DNA of 64,000 nt from the NCBI GenBank assembly GCA_002104985.1, contig MCGO01000053.1, positions 124,001 to 188,000 on the forward strand, written 5' to 3'. A model generated the notes under the pieces. It was not told the origin of the DNA. It did not search any database and was given only the letters and a program-made list of their open reading frames with translations. This DNA comes from Rhizoclosmatium globosum. Its lineage: Eukaryota > Chytridiomycota > Chytridiomycetes > Chytridiales > Chytriomycetaceae. The translations under genes were made by a program, and so were the position numbers. Numbering within the stretch: the first letter of the stretch is position 1; each line of letters starts with the position of its first letter. Of this stretch, positions 36,201-47,721 are shown one piece after another.

Positions 36201-38629
36201 ATGCTCGCAGATGGATCTTCGATGCAGCAATCTCGAAGGGCCTCAGATCAGTTTATGCCCCTTCCTCTGGGTCGAAACGCGCTCTCTGCTCGTTCAGCGA
36301 GTTTTGGAGACATTACAGAATTTCAGTTACCAATGTCAACTACTCAGAAAAGTCAAAACCAAGCATCTTCAACTTCTATATACGCCCCTCAAATTGCTAA
36401 ACTGAATAACTTCATGTCAGGCAGTTTGTCGTTTGCTGTTGGGCCAGAAAAGCAGAGGCAGGTTTCTTTCAAGGGATTAGAAGATGCCAAGGTATGGATA
36501 AGATCTAGAATGAGATTTTGGAAATTATATCAGTTCATCATTCTAACATTCGTGTCTTAACTTTAGATTCGTAATGTGTCCTTCAAAGGACTCGACGAAG
36601 CAAAGCAACGGCAAATGTCATTAAAATCATTCGAAGAAGGAAGAACAAGCTCACTACGGAGTGTGTTCATCTCAGATTCTCCACGAAATCTTGCATCCAA
36701 ATCGTTTGCGACACCAATGACCATCAAAGAAGCCAGCCATATTCAATTGGCTGATAGCAACAACAAACTGTTCACAAGTACAAAACGTGCCTCAGGAAGC
36801 TCCGCTTTCTTATCTTCCGGAAAAGACGCCTCTCGAGCGGCTGTCGTGCATTACACTGAAGACGTAGGCTCCGCAGTAAACAAACAAAGTTTCCCGAATC
36901 TATCTCGGGCAAAGTCAGGAAACCTCATGTCGTCAAGATACGGTTTCCCATCCACCTCCGACTTTCGAAAATCAGCAACAAATCTTGAACCAACCCCCTT
37001 CCCTGACCGCCGAAGAAGTTCCGATTTCAGCGCTCTAAGACGAAAATCCTTCGACCAAGGACCCGACCGCCGCCTCTCCAACGCACTCGACAGCGAACAA
37101 CCCCCACAACCCACAAAACCAAAACACTTCAACGCCGGCCTCGCCCAAGACATCACCGACACCCTCTCCCACCACAACGCCGTCGCCGCAACCGTCGCCA
37201 TAAAACAGAAATTCGGCACAGGCGCAATCCTCGCCGCAAAACGACTCGCCCGAAAAGCCGCCCGCCGCACACGCATCCGCCGGCTCTGGTCCTGGGCAAT
37301 CGACAAAGTCCTCCGCATGATCCGCGCCACAAACGTATTCTCCACAAACGCCAACAAATACAAAGACACGGAAGCTATCAAACTCGCGTCGCTGAAGAGC
37401 AAGATGGTTGACTTGGGGTTCTCGCTGGACACGTATAAAGTGCAGACACATGCGGGGGAAGTATTCGGGTCATGAATGCGTTGAATAAGTTGCCGGAGAA
37501 TCGGAATGAGCAGGATTTGAAGGTGTTGGAGGTTATGATTGGGGCGTTGCCTGGGTTTGGGAAGTATAGTAATTCGGTGTTGAAGCAGTTGGGGCAGAGG
37601 ATTGGGTATAGTCGGTTTGGGGCGGGGAGGACGATTATTAAGCAAGGCCATATTGCGCAGGTGAGTCAATTGGTTTGTGGAGTTGGGACGACTGATGACG
37701 GACGATTAGAATTACTATTACGTGCTGTCTGGTGAACTCGAAGTAATCAAAGAAATCGATTCCCAACTCGTGTGGGTTGGAAACATGAAAACCGGCAACA
37801 CATTCGGAGACTTGGCTCTCCTCCTCGAAACCAAGAAACGTACCGCAACAATCGTCAGCACAAAAGATACGGAACTCCTCTGGCTCACGCAAGATGATTT
37901 CTCTGAAGTCCTGCAAGATGAAACCATCCGAGAACTCAAAGAGCGTGAAGAACTTATAGGCGCGAACCCATTTTTCGCTCAACTTGGAACCGAGGCGGTC
38001 AAGAACCTCGCGCTTACTTCAAAACTGTTTGATGTTCAAGCGGATACAATGATTCTAACGGAAGGAACCGTGGTTCCATGGGTATACCTCGTTTGCGAAG
38101 GCGATTTGAAGCTATTACGGGCAATGACGTTCACAAAAGTAAAAGAATGGGGTCGACAAGATAAATACACGCTTCATCCTTACCCGTTGCCTCCGGAAGT
38201 AGAAGCTCCTCATGGATCTGAGAAAGTGACGAAGCTGTTGTGTGTATCGAAAATCACGGATGGTGCTATTTACGGCGCAGTGCAGTCCCTCGTGGCATCT
38301 GGACTCCAAACCAGATTGCGACGATTGGATCTGTTGGTATTGATTTCACGAAAGGATCGCTTTCCGCATTCAGCCTTGTATCCGCAACGCGACTCAAGTA
38401 TATACAGGTTGGAAAACACGCGCTGTCGAAAGAGTTGGTTCATTTTCCTGTGTTGGTGAAGCAGATGGCGGTTGAGCATGTGGCGCTTCAGCAGCATCAA
38501 CAAGACTGGAATAAAATTCAAAGGCTTTATTTGGATCGGTATGTGTGGCAGCGGTATAAAAAGTCGTTGATGAAGGAGACTTTGAAAGAGATTGAAATCA
38601 AAAAAGAGAAAGTTCGAGCGGCTCAATAA
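36201..38629 (+). CDS. CNBD2-like cyclic-nucleotide-binding protein, copy 1
   Basis: The long disordered N-terminus contains a repeated element (SFKGLEDAK / SFKGLDEAKQRQMSLKSFEE) across an intron at about 36493-36566. Next is a basic region ending RIRRLWSWAIDKVLRMIRATNV, a feature shared with CNBD2, then the N-terminal helices LPENRNEQDLKVLEVMIGAL and the CNB domain: GYSRFGAGRTIIKQGHIAQ, an intron at about 37661-37710, and NYYYVLSGELEV with cassette FGDLALLLETKKRTATI (phosphate-contacting Arg kept). A second, degenerate CNB-like half runs to 38629. Single-base gaps occur at 37454-37458 (G5) and 38301-38302. CNBD2 is a cAMP-binding protein of sperm in animals; a flagellar role here is inference. 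The start could instead be 36087 in the same frame. Confidence 0.82.
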
Positions 38630-38758
38630 AAGATATGCAACTTTTGGCGGTGTAGTTTGTATCGTTCGGCTTTGTCTGAGATTTACACCTCCAAACAAGA
38701 CAAAGGGAGACGTTGGGGCAAAGGACTAACAAGTTCACACGGCAAGTCGTCAAGAAAA

Positions 38759-41067
38759 ATGGCATCTTCTTCACTGGAAATACAACTTGAAGAACTGGAT
38801 GTAGAGAGCCAGATTGAAACATATCGAAAGCTTACAAATTACGGACTTGGGAAACCACCAACACCAGAAACGCCTCAACTTCCAACTTTAATGATGAGAA
38901 AACCGTCGAGATATGCTGAACACATTGAAAAGTTTAATACTATATTGAAGCGCAAGGGAAGTAGAATTCCTGGAACGATGGAGCCAATGGAACTTCCACC
39001 TTTATTATCAAGGCAACGCACAGATTCGTTCTCGAAATTATCGGATCCAAAGTTATTAAGCTCGAATAATAATTCAACTCAAAATTTGGGAGACGGTGTA
39101 GCTAATCAGGCTGGGATACATACGTCAAATTCAACATTGGCCACAAAGTCTGTTCTCCCTGATCTAAATCAAGACGTCAGTGTATTATATCTAACGGGCT
39201 GAGCTACAAAATGTTGGAGCCCCGAGTAAGTGCTGTTGGCGTCCCTATGGGTAGACGGACAAGTATCGGAAACCGAAGAAGCAGCTTGGACACGAATCCA
39301 CAAGAAACCCCAAGGTCAACCACAATAACTATTCATGAAAGCGTTTCACGTCGCGTCAGTTTCGATATGACGGCTTCACGTCGAGCGAGTCGAGACGCTG
39401 CAGCGAAGGAAGCCACAGACGTCGCTCCCTCCAACTCTCTATTCCCACAACCCGCACGTACAGCAAGAGTGAGTCGTGTCTGGAGGGTGGATTGTCTGTG
39501 GATGACAGAGCGATTGCGAAAGTCGCGTCAATGACTAGCTTAAACACGTTCCGACATCCTTCCATCGACGCGGCGTTAACACGACACAGTGCAGTAGCTA
39601 CAACCGTCATGACACGGAAATTCGGGACAAGTGCGATTGTCGCTGCTCGAAGACTTGCAAAGCGTGCTGCGAAGCGAATCAAGATACGGAGGATGTGGGA
39701 CTGGGCGATTCATAAAGTCTTACGCATGATACGTGCAACCAACGCGATTAGTGAGAAGCGGTACGTTGAAGACCCGAAATTGCGATTATGACGTTGAAGC
39801 GTGGGGCTCAAGAGTTGGGGTTTCAGTTGGATAACTATCGAGCTGTTAGTAAACCGGAAGGTGTTATGAAGGCGTTGACACGGGCTCCTGAAAATCGAAC
39901 GGATGAGGATTTGAGGACTTTGGAGATTTTGATTCGGTCTTTGCCTGGCTTTTCGAGATATAGTGTTGGTGCACAGAAGGATTTGGGGAGAGTCATTCAA
40001 TATAGTAAATTTTCGGCTGGGAGACCAGTCATCAAGCAGGTTAGTTGTTTGTTTAACCTCGCGCATTTTGAAGCTTTTACAGGGACATCTTGCACAAAAC
40101 TTCTATTACATCCTTTCAGGAGAGCTTGAAATCATGAAAGTTATCGAAGGCCGGAATACTTGGATTGGAGAGATGAAGGAAGGAATGATTTTTGGCGAAC
40201 TGGCTTTGCTACTTGAGGATAGCAGGAGACTAGCCACTGTTATTACAACAAAGGAGACTGAGCTTCTATGGTATGACTACATTTCGTAGCTTTCATATTT
40301 AACAGCAAAAAAGGATCACAAGAGACGACTTTGAGCAAGTTCTTAAGGATGAGACAATTAGAGCATTGGAGGAGCGTAAGCAAATGTTGGCCATGCATCC
40401 ATTCTTTTCTAGACTAAGTTCCGACGCGATTCAGAACTTGGCAATAACATCTCAAACAATCGAAGTGGAGCCAGATACGCATATTCTGACAGAAGGAGAT
40501 ATGCCAAGCTACGTTTATCTTGTGTGTGAGGGAGAATTCAGATTATCCAAGTGTGTCCACTTTATGAAAGTCAGGTGTTTCGAACGTGAAAAGACTACTT
40601 TACATCCTTTCCCACTTCCACGAGGGATTCAAGCCCCATTTGGACGGGAAGCAGTAACGAAATTGTTGAAAATTGCAAACGTGTCTGAAGGAGAATATTA
40701 CGGTGCTGCCGCTGCACTCTCGTCTGCAGGAGCTCCGAATCAAGTCGCTGCAATGAACGCTATGATTGACGTTGTCAATGGCATCCGGGCTCCGTTTTCA
40801 ATCATTTCAGCAACTCGAGTCAAGTACATCACACTGAGCAAACACGTTTTCTGCAAAGAGTTAATTCGCTACCCCGAGTTGACTCGAAAAGTTGCAAGAG
40901 AATACGTCACATTAATGAAGCATTTCACCGATATGGCTAAAATACAAAGCCTTTATCTTGAGAAACATCGATGGGAGCAACATAAGAAACGTGTGATGAT
41001 TGAAACTTTGTCAAATATCAAGGGAACTCGTGTAGAATATAAAATCAAACAATCGTTAAAGCTGTAG
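38759..41067 (+). CDS. CNBD2-like cyclic-nucleotide-binding protein, copy 2
   Basis: Paralogue of the gene upstream, on the same strand, with a gap of only about 130 bp. N-terminus MASSSLEIQLEELDVESQIE, then a Ser/Arg-rich disordered part. The basic helix reads IKIRRMWDWAIHKVLRMIRA, the helical bundle APENRTDEDLRTLEILIRSL, and the CNB domain keeps FGELALLLEDSRRLATV with the Arg in place. Introns at about 40039-40080 and 40272-40317 match those of the paralogue. The C-terminal half (HPFFSRLSSDAIQNLAITSQ, then SISATRVKYITLSKHVFCKE-like text) resembles a second degenerate CNB fold. Frame shifts are needed near 39190-39210, 39470-39490 and 39778. The N-terminal part is poorly conserved with the other copies, so its start is inferred from the first ATG of the open frame. 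Confidence 0.82.
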
Positions 41068-41121
41068 AATAAACATCATTGTGTGATATCAACTTTTTGA
41101 CAATGGAAATTAGTTTCAAAA

Positions 41122-43239
41122 ATGGCGTCCAACTCAATCACTCTACCCTCGATAAAGCATAAATCTAGTCAATCTTCGGAATCACAGCTCCTCCAAAAGT
41201 CTCCACTATCGAAATCGACATCATTGGCGCCTATAGAATCCAAGTATTCTCATTCACTTTCAGTTTTACACAGGGCTATATCCAAGAGCGAAAAACGGTT
41301 GATTCAAAACGATTCAAATCCAAAAGTGACGCAGTCAAACAAACAGATTGGAATCCCAAAGATACAGCTTTCTCTTCCACAAATTTCAGCACTGAAAGCA
41401 TCCCAATCAGATAACCAATGTAATTCTAGCTCTTCAATATCTGCAAATGATGCTGGGTTTTCATGGAACCTCTCAGTTCCATCCATCAATTCAAAAAACC
41501 CACAAACACCCACAAACAAACGAAATTCGTTGTCAATTGGTGAACTCATTGAGTTTGAGAACGCAGTAAAAACAAAAGCAGGTCGTGGAGCTTCAAACAA
41601 TACCTCAGTTATTGAACGAAATGTAGAATCAGACTTTGTGCGACAGACAAATCGTCGTGGTACATTAACAGCTACAATGTTACAGCAAGTTTTAATGAAG
41701 CATGGGACTATAATTTCAAATGTGTCTTCAAGTGCAAGTAGGAACGCATCAACCATTGAAAGCACTAGTGACGAGGAACTCACAGCTGAAGTCTACAAAC
41801 CCACAAAACGCAGGATGTCGATAAAACCCAAGGCATCAACAGCTGCAAGGAATCTAAAGCTCGAGATTTATGGCAATGGGCCATTCAAAAAGTCATTAAA
41901 ATGATTCACACCACAAACGTCATACGAGACAAGAATCGAATATTCAGGAATGAAAAATTGGATCCAGCAGCGCTTATTAACAGCAAACTTGAATTTAATG
42001 CAGAAATGTTCAAAGTGGGAAAACGTATTGGTGGCAGTGAAAGAATAACAGCTGCTTTACTCAAACTACCTAATGATCGAACTAAATCTGATATTCTTGC
42101 GTTGGAAGTCATGATGAAAATGTTGCCAGGGTTTTCTCAGTACAGTCTCAAAGTAAGCAAGAATTGGGAAAGGTGATTGGATACTCCAAGTTTGATTTGA
42201 GACGGACATTTTGAAGCAGGTTTCTAACATTTAATTGACTTCTATTACTACCCAGCGTATTTAGGGTCATGTTGCTCAAAACTTTTATTATGTGCTATCA
42301 GGTGAACTGGAAGTATTTACTCGATTTGGTGATAAGTCAGTATTGGTTGAAACCCTGACGCCTGGACAAATATTTGGTGAAATAGCATTGATGGGTGACA
42401 GCAATCAAAGGCGTAATGCTACCGTTATAAGCAGCACTGACGTAGAGCTCTTGTGGATTTGCCGTGATGATTTTGACGCAGTACTTAAATCAGAGATCAT
42501 TGCTACATTGGAAAAACGTGTAAAGATTATTTCAGAACATCCTTTCTTTTCTCAGTTTCCATCCAAAGTCATTCATAATCTGGCATTGACGTCACAACTT
42601 GTTGATGCTTCCCCAAACACTGTTCTTGTTTCTGAAGGTGCTGTGCCATCTCACGTATTCCTACTCTGCAAAGGACAAGTTAATTTATCAAAATGCGTTC
42701 CTTTCAGCAAAGTGAAAACATCTGCAGCACTCAATACTTTTATGTTGCACACCTATCCCCTTCCTGAGGATGTCAAACCTCAGTTTGGAGTGGAGAAAGT
42801 TATAGAGCTGGTCAATATTGCACAACTTCAAGATCGTCAATATTATGGCGCTGCTTCTGCAATTGCTTCTGTTGGTAATGCCTCACAAGTTGCTTTGATG
42901 AATACATACTTTGACACTGTGAATGGAATTAAATCAAGCTTTTCACTCACTTGTGCAACTCAAGTTTCTTACTTGGCCATAAGCAAGTACAAGTTTGTGA
43001 AAGAGCTGACTGCTTTTCCAAAAGCCATGAGGCTTATTGCAACAGACTTTGTGACCAATGAAGAGTATTTCAATGATATACCCAGAATACAGTCATATTT
43101 TCTTGATAGGCATAATTGGCTGAATCACAAAGAAAATGTGATGGTTGATGTTGTAAAATCTCTGAAGAGGCCTGATGCAAAGAAGGACTCAAAGTACAGA
43201 GTTGCTGGGAAATATCCATCAATTATTGACATTTTTTAA
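41122..43239 (+). CDS. CNBD2-like cyclic-nucleotide-binding protein, copy 3
   Basis: Third tandem copy, only 54 bp after the stop of copy 2. The N-terminus (MASNSITLPSIKHKSSQSSE) is Ser-rich and disordered. The basic helix is WAIQKVIKMIHTTNVI, followed by LPNDRTKSDILALEVMMKML and a CNB domain with cassette FGEIALMGDSNQRRNATV, in which Arg is retained. The C-terminal half (HPFFSQFPSKVIHNLALTSQ, then QYYGAASAIASVGNASQVAL) parallels the other copies and ends at 43237-43239. Single-base gaps are implied at about 41861, 42154 and 42209-42212 (T4). The gene is visibly more AT-rich in its C-terminal half than copy 1, which suggests that the copies are old enough to have drifted in composition. Confidence 0.82.
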
Positions 43240-43544
43240 ACAATCAAATAATTCATACAACTTGAATACTCGTTTTAGTAAATAGATTTCAACTCCATAC
43301 CTAGTTACATAACAATACTGTTCTTCCAGTATCCAGCACCAACGCAAACAGCCAATGAAGTACACAGGTGTTTACAGATCGCACTTTGCGGCGTACATCA
43401 AACGGGATTTGTGTCTCTTCCAGAAGCATATTATCTGCCGAAGCGGTTTTTGTGATAGAAAACATTGTGGGAAATATACGACAATTGGAATCCATATATT
43501 AACAACCAATTACTATAACTTATAAATAACAAATTCTACATGAA
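43240..43544. other. Convergent intergenic gap
   Basis: About 305 bp between the stop of CNBD2-like copy 3 and the stop of the coiled-coil gene on the other strand. I see only AT-rich 3' UTR-like sequence and nothing else to report. Confidence 0.4.
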
Positions 43545-45786
43545 TCATTCCTTCCCCTCTGCACTTGTCCCACTGGTTCCATTCGAGGTTGTCCAGCCAC
43601 GCGCTAAACTCCCAACAATATCTCCCAAACTTTCTGATACTGTGCGACTTCTAGCGCTAGGCCCTGACGTGCTCGTCCGCTCTTTCCAGTACGGATGATC
43701 TAACGGTGGTTCAATCAGCTCACCTCCCTCAAGTTCCTCGCGAGTCACAGTTTTCCAAAATGGGTGGTCTGGCGGAGGCGTAAATACATCGTCTGTTGGT
43801 TCAGTTTCTTGTATTGGTTGTGGCGATTCCAGGGTTTGAGGGGATGTAGGAGATATAGGATCCATAGTAATACTGACGGTTTCTTGTTTCGGAGCAGCGA
43901 CGGAACCAGCAAGACTAGGTCTCGACGAAGACGCTTTCCTCATCCCAACCCCACCACTCACTGTACTTCCAAACCCAAACACAAGCCCAGGATTCGACAA
44001 GACCTTATGAAGACGACCAAGCATTCCATCCCCATCCTCCACTCCACTACGCACGCCTTCTTCCCGTACAGATCCACTCCTCGACTCCCCTCTATTCAAC
44101 ACCCCACTCCCACTTTTAGTCGCAACAGCACTCTCAACCTCCCCAACACGCCGCTCCATAACCTCCCAATACGCAACACTCAACTCATTCACAACCCTCC
44201 TCCCCGCAACAAGATCCTTCAACAACCCTGCAACAACGAAACCAGCAGCCCCACGCTCCCACCCGTCGGGTATCGTGCACCAAGCGCTGCAACGTCGTGC
44301 TCAATGTTTGTGAGGACGCTGTGCGAGAGACGCGTGAGTTCGGGGAGGTTGAATGTGCGGCGGAGGCGGCGGTTTAGGGATACAGTGTCCGTTGCGTGGA
44401 TTCGGGATTGGAGGGATGTAGTGGTTGTGTGTAAGGATCGAATTATTATTTGGGTTGTTGTGGTGGCTTTTGAGGGGCGAGGGTGGAGTTGGTTTGTTGT
44501 TTGGGAGGAGTTTGCGGGTGAGGCGGAGAGGAGTGATGTTGATGAGGATGAGGAGGATGGGAGGCGGGTTGGGGATTGTTTTCGGGGGATTGTGATGCTG
44601 GTGGATGTTGGTGGTGGAGGGAATGAGTTGTGATTGGAGAGGGTTGGGGATAGAGGGTTGCTGTCGAGATCAAAGTCGCTTTCAAGGTCACGCATCTGCA
44701 GTTGTTCGTTGCCAGCGCTGATTTCGTCTGCGAGAGGTATGGCGCTCATTTGGGCAGTATGCAGCGGCAATCCGCCATATTCAGCTTCCTCAAGTTGTGT
44801 CTTCAGGACGGAAAGCTCAGTTTGACTTGATTCCAACAAATGTGCGATTTCAGCCTTCTCTTTTTCCAGTTTGGAGTTTGCAGCCGAGAGTTCACGAATT
44901 AGGGCGAGAAACACATCAGGTTGATTGTTTGGGGATATTGAGCGTTCAGGGGAAGTTGACGAAGCTGCTTTTGAGGGACGACGTGTTTGTAACTGGGTTT
45001 TGTAGGCAGATATTTCTTCAGAGAGTCTGTCAACTTGCATTTCGAGTTCAATTTTAGCTGCTATAGTTTCTTTGTGTTGCTTTTGGAGGAGACGAAGCGC
45101 TTTTGCTTCATGGTTGATGGGAGGTGGGTTTGGATTGTCTGGGGAAAGAATCCTCATGGTTGTTGTGTGAGTATTTGTTTTTGACGAGTTCTTTTCGATG
45201 ATTGATTGAAGTTGGTTAATGCGAGATTCTGCAGTATTGAGTTGAGTTGTCAAAGTTGATGTTTTCTATTGAGCAGGAAGAATTAGACGATGGGCAAACA
45301 GCGAAGCTGAATTGTACCTTTGTCAGATGATTGATTTCTTGCTGTTTCTCCGCAATGGCAAACTCGTTGTTCAAAGCAGTTGTTGCATGAGCCTCAAGCT
45401 GTCAACCCCGATTTTAGAACTTGATAAGGAAGAAGTGTATCGTACCTGTGATCGCATTGCCTCTACTTCCGCATTAGATACATCGAGTAAGTGGAGCAGC
45501 AGTAAGCCGCATTCTTTGGTTGGTTGAAGTGTTACTATGAGGGTCGATTAACGGATAACTGCAACACACCTGAAGCTATCCTGAGGCAAACATCTCTCTC
45601 CGAAATCAGCGATTCGATCGATTGCTGATTACTCAAAAGATCCGGAGTGGGTCGTTGTTCTAAATCGAAGCTATTAGGATGGCACCTGAAACAACTCCAA
45701 CAGGCAAAGGATAGCAACTCACGGACAGGAAGCCTCGTCCAGAATGCTTCATCTCTGCATCGATTGAGCAGTTCCGATACTTCCAT
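43545..45786 (-). CDS. Coiled-coil protein with duplicated PPxDHPxWK motif
   Basis: I cannot assign a function. From the start at about 45786 (MEVSELLNRCRDEAFWTRLP) small exons lead to a long coiled coil: LEAHATTALNNEFAIAEKQQ, KTSTLTTQLNTAESRINQLQ, KLEKEKAEIAHLLESSQTEL. A Ser/Pro/Thr-rich linker follows, then a conserved-looking globular segment with PDGWERGAAGFVVAGLLKDL and WEVMERRVGEVESAVATK. The C-terminal tail has the motif PPPDHPFWKTVTREEL and again PPLDHPYWKER, 30 residues apart, ending in a Ser-rich stretch at 43545. One C is missing in a CCC run (plus-strand 44269-44271), which would otherwise end the protein at 44219. Coiled coil plus tail suggests a scaffold or tether; this is inference. 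Confidence 0.65.
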
Positions 45787-45840
45787 TTCCCCTCTCTTCT
45801 CTTTCTTTCTTTCTTTCTTTTGTCTACTTTTTCCACCAAA
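45787..45840. promoter_or_regulatory. 54 bp divergent promoter with (CTTT)5 tract
   Basis: Only 54 bp separate the start codons of the coiled-coil gene (minus) and the CCDC97 homologue (plus). The gap contains a pure CTTT microsatellite of five units at 45801-45820, a polypyrimidine tract of the kind often found just upstream of fungal start codons. Confidence 0.5.
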
Positions 45841-46693
45841 ATGACATCTTCAACCACGCAACAAACCACGCAACAAACCAAACGAAACCGGCGCTTTGCC
45901 TATCTTTCTCGGCTTCACTCGGACCCGTCGAGCCACTCAACTTCGGATCCGTCCTTCTTCTTTTCGGATTCGGCAATCAGATCGCGTGCGCCACACCTCT
46001 TTGACAACTACATTTCACGTTATATTCCTCCGAGTGAAAAGCAGAAGCCGTTTGAAGCATCGGTTAAGCTGGTCGATCGCATGTACTTTGACATGGACGA
46101 GCGCGAGTATCTGGAGGCGCTTGGCGTTGATGTCGATGAGGAGACACGGGGGAAAGATGGAGGGAAACGAGATACCGTTGGATGATTTGGAGCTTCGAGA
46201 GGAGGAGGAGTTTGATTCTGATGATGAGGAAGGGAGGTTGAATTACCAAGACACTCTACGGCGACAAAAAGTTCAACGTGCGCTTAATCGGTCTTTGGGT
46301 CAGACAAGAGCTCCAACCGGCAAAGAAGAGTATCAGGAAGTGTCTGTGGAGGAACGGCAACGACTGCGCGAGGAACTTGTCACAATAATGAAGGAGCGTT
46401 TCTTGGACGGTGGCGATGCCGAGTTCTTTGATTACTCGTTTGTCGATGACGATGAAGAGTTGGATGATTTGAAGGTTATGGAACGGGATGTGCAGGAACG
46501 GTATTTTGATGGAATGGATGGTGATAGTCCGACGGACGATGTCGAGAATGGACAGATAGACACAGGTAGTTCGAGTATGTCTGTCGAAAATGACGGTCGG
46601 AGGATAGGTAGTGGAAATAGGCGGACCAAGCAAGAATGGGCGAATGTTTGGGATACTCAGGGAAGTGTCAATGATGCCGAATATGACTACTGA
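45841..46693 (+). CDS. CCDC97 homologue
   Basis: Nuclear protein of the CCD97 family, linked in animals to the SF3B splicing complex. The N-terminal conserved block reads RNRRFAYLSRLHSDP, then SAIRSRAPHLFDNYISRYI. The C-terminal block reads ERQRLREELVTIMKERFLDG, DAEFFDYSFVDDDEELDDL and MERDVQERYFDGMDGD, matching the family's acidic signature. Intronless. The frame changes once around 46150-46165 within a G/A-rich run; correcting it by one base joins the halves. The stop follows NDAEYDY at 46691-46693. A role in splicing is known for the family, not shown here. Confidence 0.85.
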
Positions 46694-47721
46694 CCGTCGC
46701 GGATTTGGTAATATTTCGAAAAAATGTTGGAGTGGAGTATTTATTGAGCAGATAATGGGCGAATGCCTTTGTATATTCATCAGCATGTGGGTGGAGGGGT
46801 GGATAGTGTGAATATCACCTCCACTTCCTCCACTGATAGATATCGAAATTTGTATATATGTTTTCACATTGTTGCAAGTGATTGGCCACCGTGGATGTCC
46901 TTGGAATCACGTGTGAATTTTCTTTCCTGCAGACCCAACAGTCACCATAGCCGATACCACTTGCAAAACACGCCTTCTCCATGACTTGTCAAGATCTCAA
47001 TGTCTTTCCCTAAGCCTACTCAAGGTTATCACGGCGACTTGGATTGATTCCTATCGATAATGATTCGGAAGCAGTTTGCAATCTGCGATGGGTATCAGTC
47101 ATGTTGATGTATAGCCCTGAGAAGCTCCTCTCTGCACCTCGATCATGAGACCCAGAACTACACAAGTACCGTGCACTATCTCGTTTTACACTGGCTCGAA
47201 GGGAACATTGAACACTGACCCTGGCATGAATCTCACTCAGGCGTATGATTGAGCGCAAGACCAGCCAGTCCTCTACTCGCACTATCTTCCCAAGTAACTT
47301 TAATCGTTCCCCAAGTCTCCTTCAAAGTCTATTCCTTGTCTTCTGCACTTTCTTTGGTGGTGAGTCTGAGCCCGCAAAAATTTTCGTTGTTCCTTGTTTG
47401 ACCAACTAGTTCCTCCACCACAGAACGAAACTAAAGCAGAAGGAATGGGGAATAAGAAAGAAAGAAGGAACATCCTGAACGCATCCTAGCGACCGTTCAA
47501 AGAAGATGGCGGAAGAATCAATCGTCCTTTCTCCCAAAATTTTCTCGTCACCTCCCCGAGACAATCCTTCGTTTTTCACAGGTCCCCGCCCAGACTTGCC
47601 AACCTCAAACTCGCCTAACCCGCGGAAACCCCCAAAACCGAGCTTTCCTAGTGCACCCTAGGCCACCTAGCCACCTCCGAGTTGCCCTAGCCCGTTTTTC
47701 GGTTATTTTTAGAGCTTTTGA
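46694..47721. other. Intergenic region before EPL1
   Basis: About 1 kb without a supportable gene. It should contain the CCDC97 3' UTR and the EPL1 promoter. I looked for tRNA-like cloverleaf sequence and internal promoter boxes here and found none. The part at 47580-47700 is C-rich with several CCTAG words but no clear regulatory motif. Confidence 0.4.

Noticed and set aside
36851..37669. 272-codon open frame on the minus strand
   Set aside because: It is the antisense of the conserved CNBD2-like copy 1; the plus strand carries recognisable domain motifs and splice sites, while the minus-strand protein is Arg/Pro-rich with no family pattern.
43764..44633. 289-codon open frame on the plus strand
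   Set aside because: Antisense of the coiled-coil gene, composed of Arg/Thr/Pro-rich text created by the Ser/Pro/Gly-rich coding strand; no start context or splice support.
46694..47721. tRNA or other small RNA gene in the 1 kb gap before EPL1
   Set aside because: No cloverleaf, T-loop consensus or terminator T-run could be assembled by eye on either strand.
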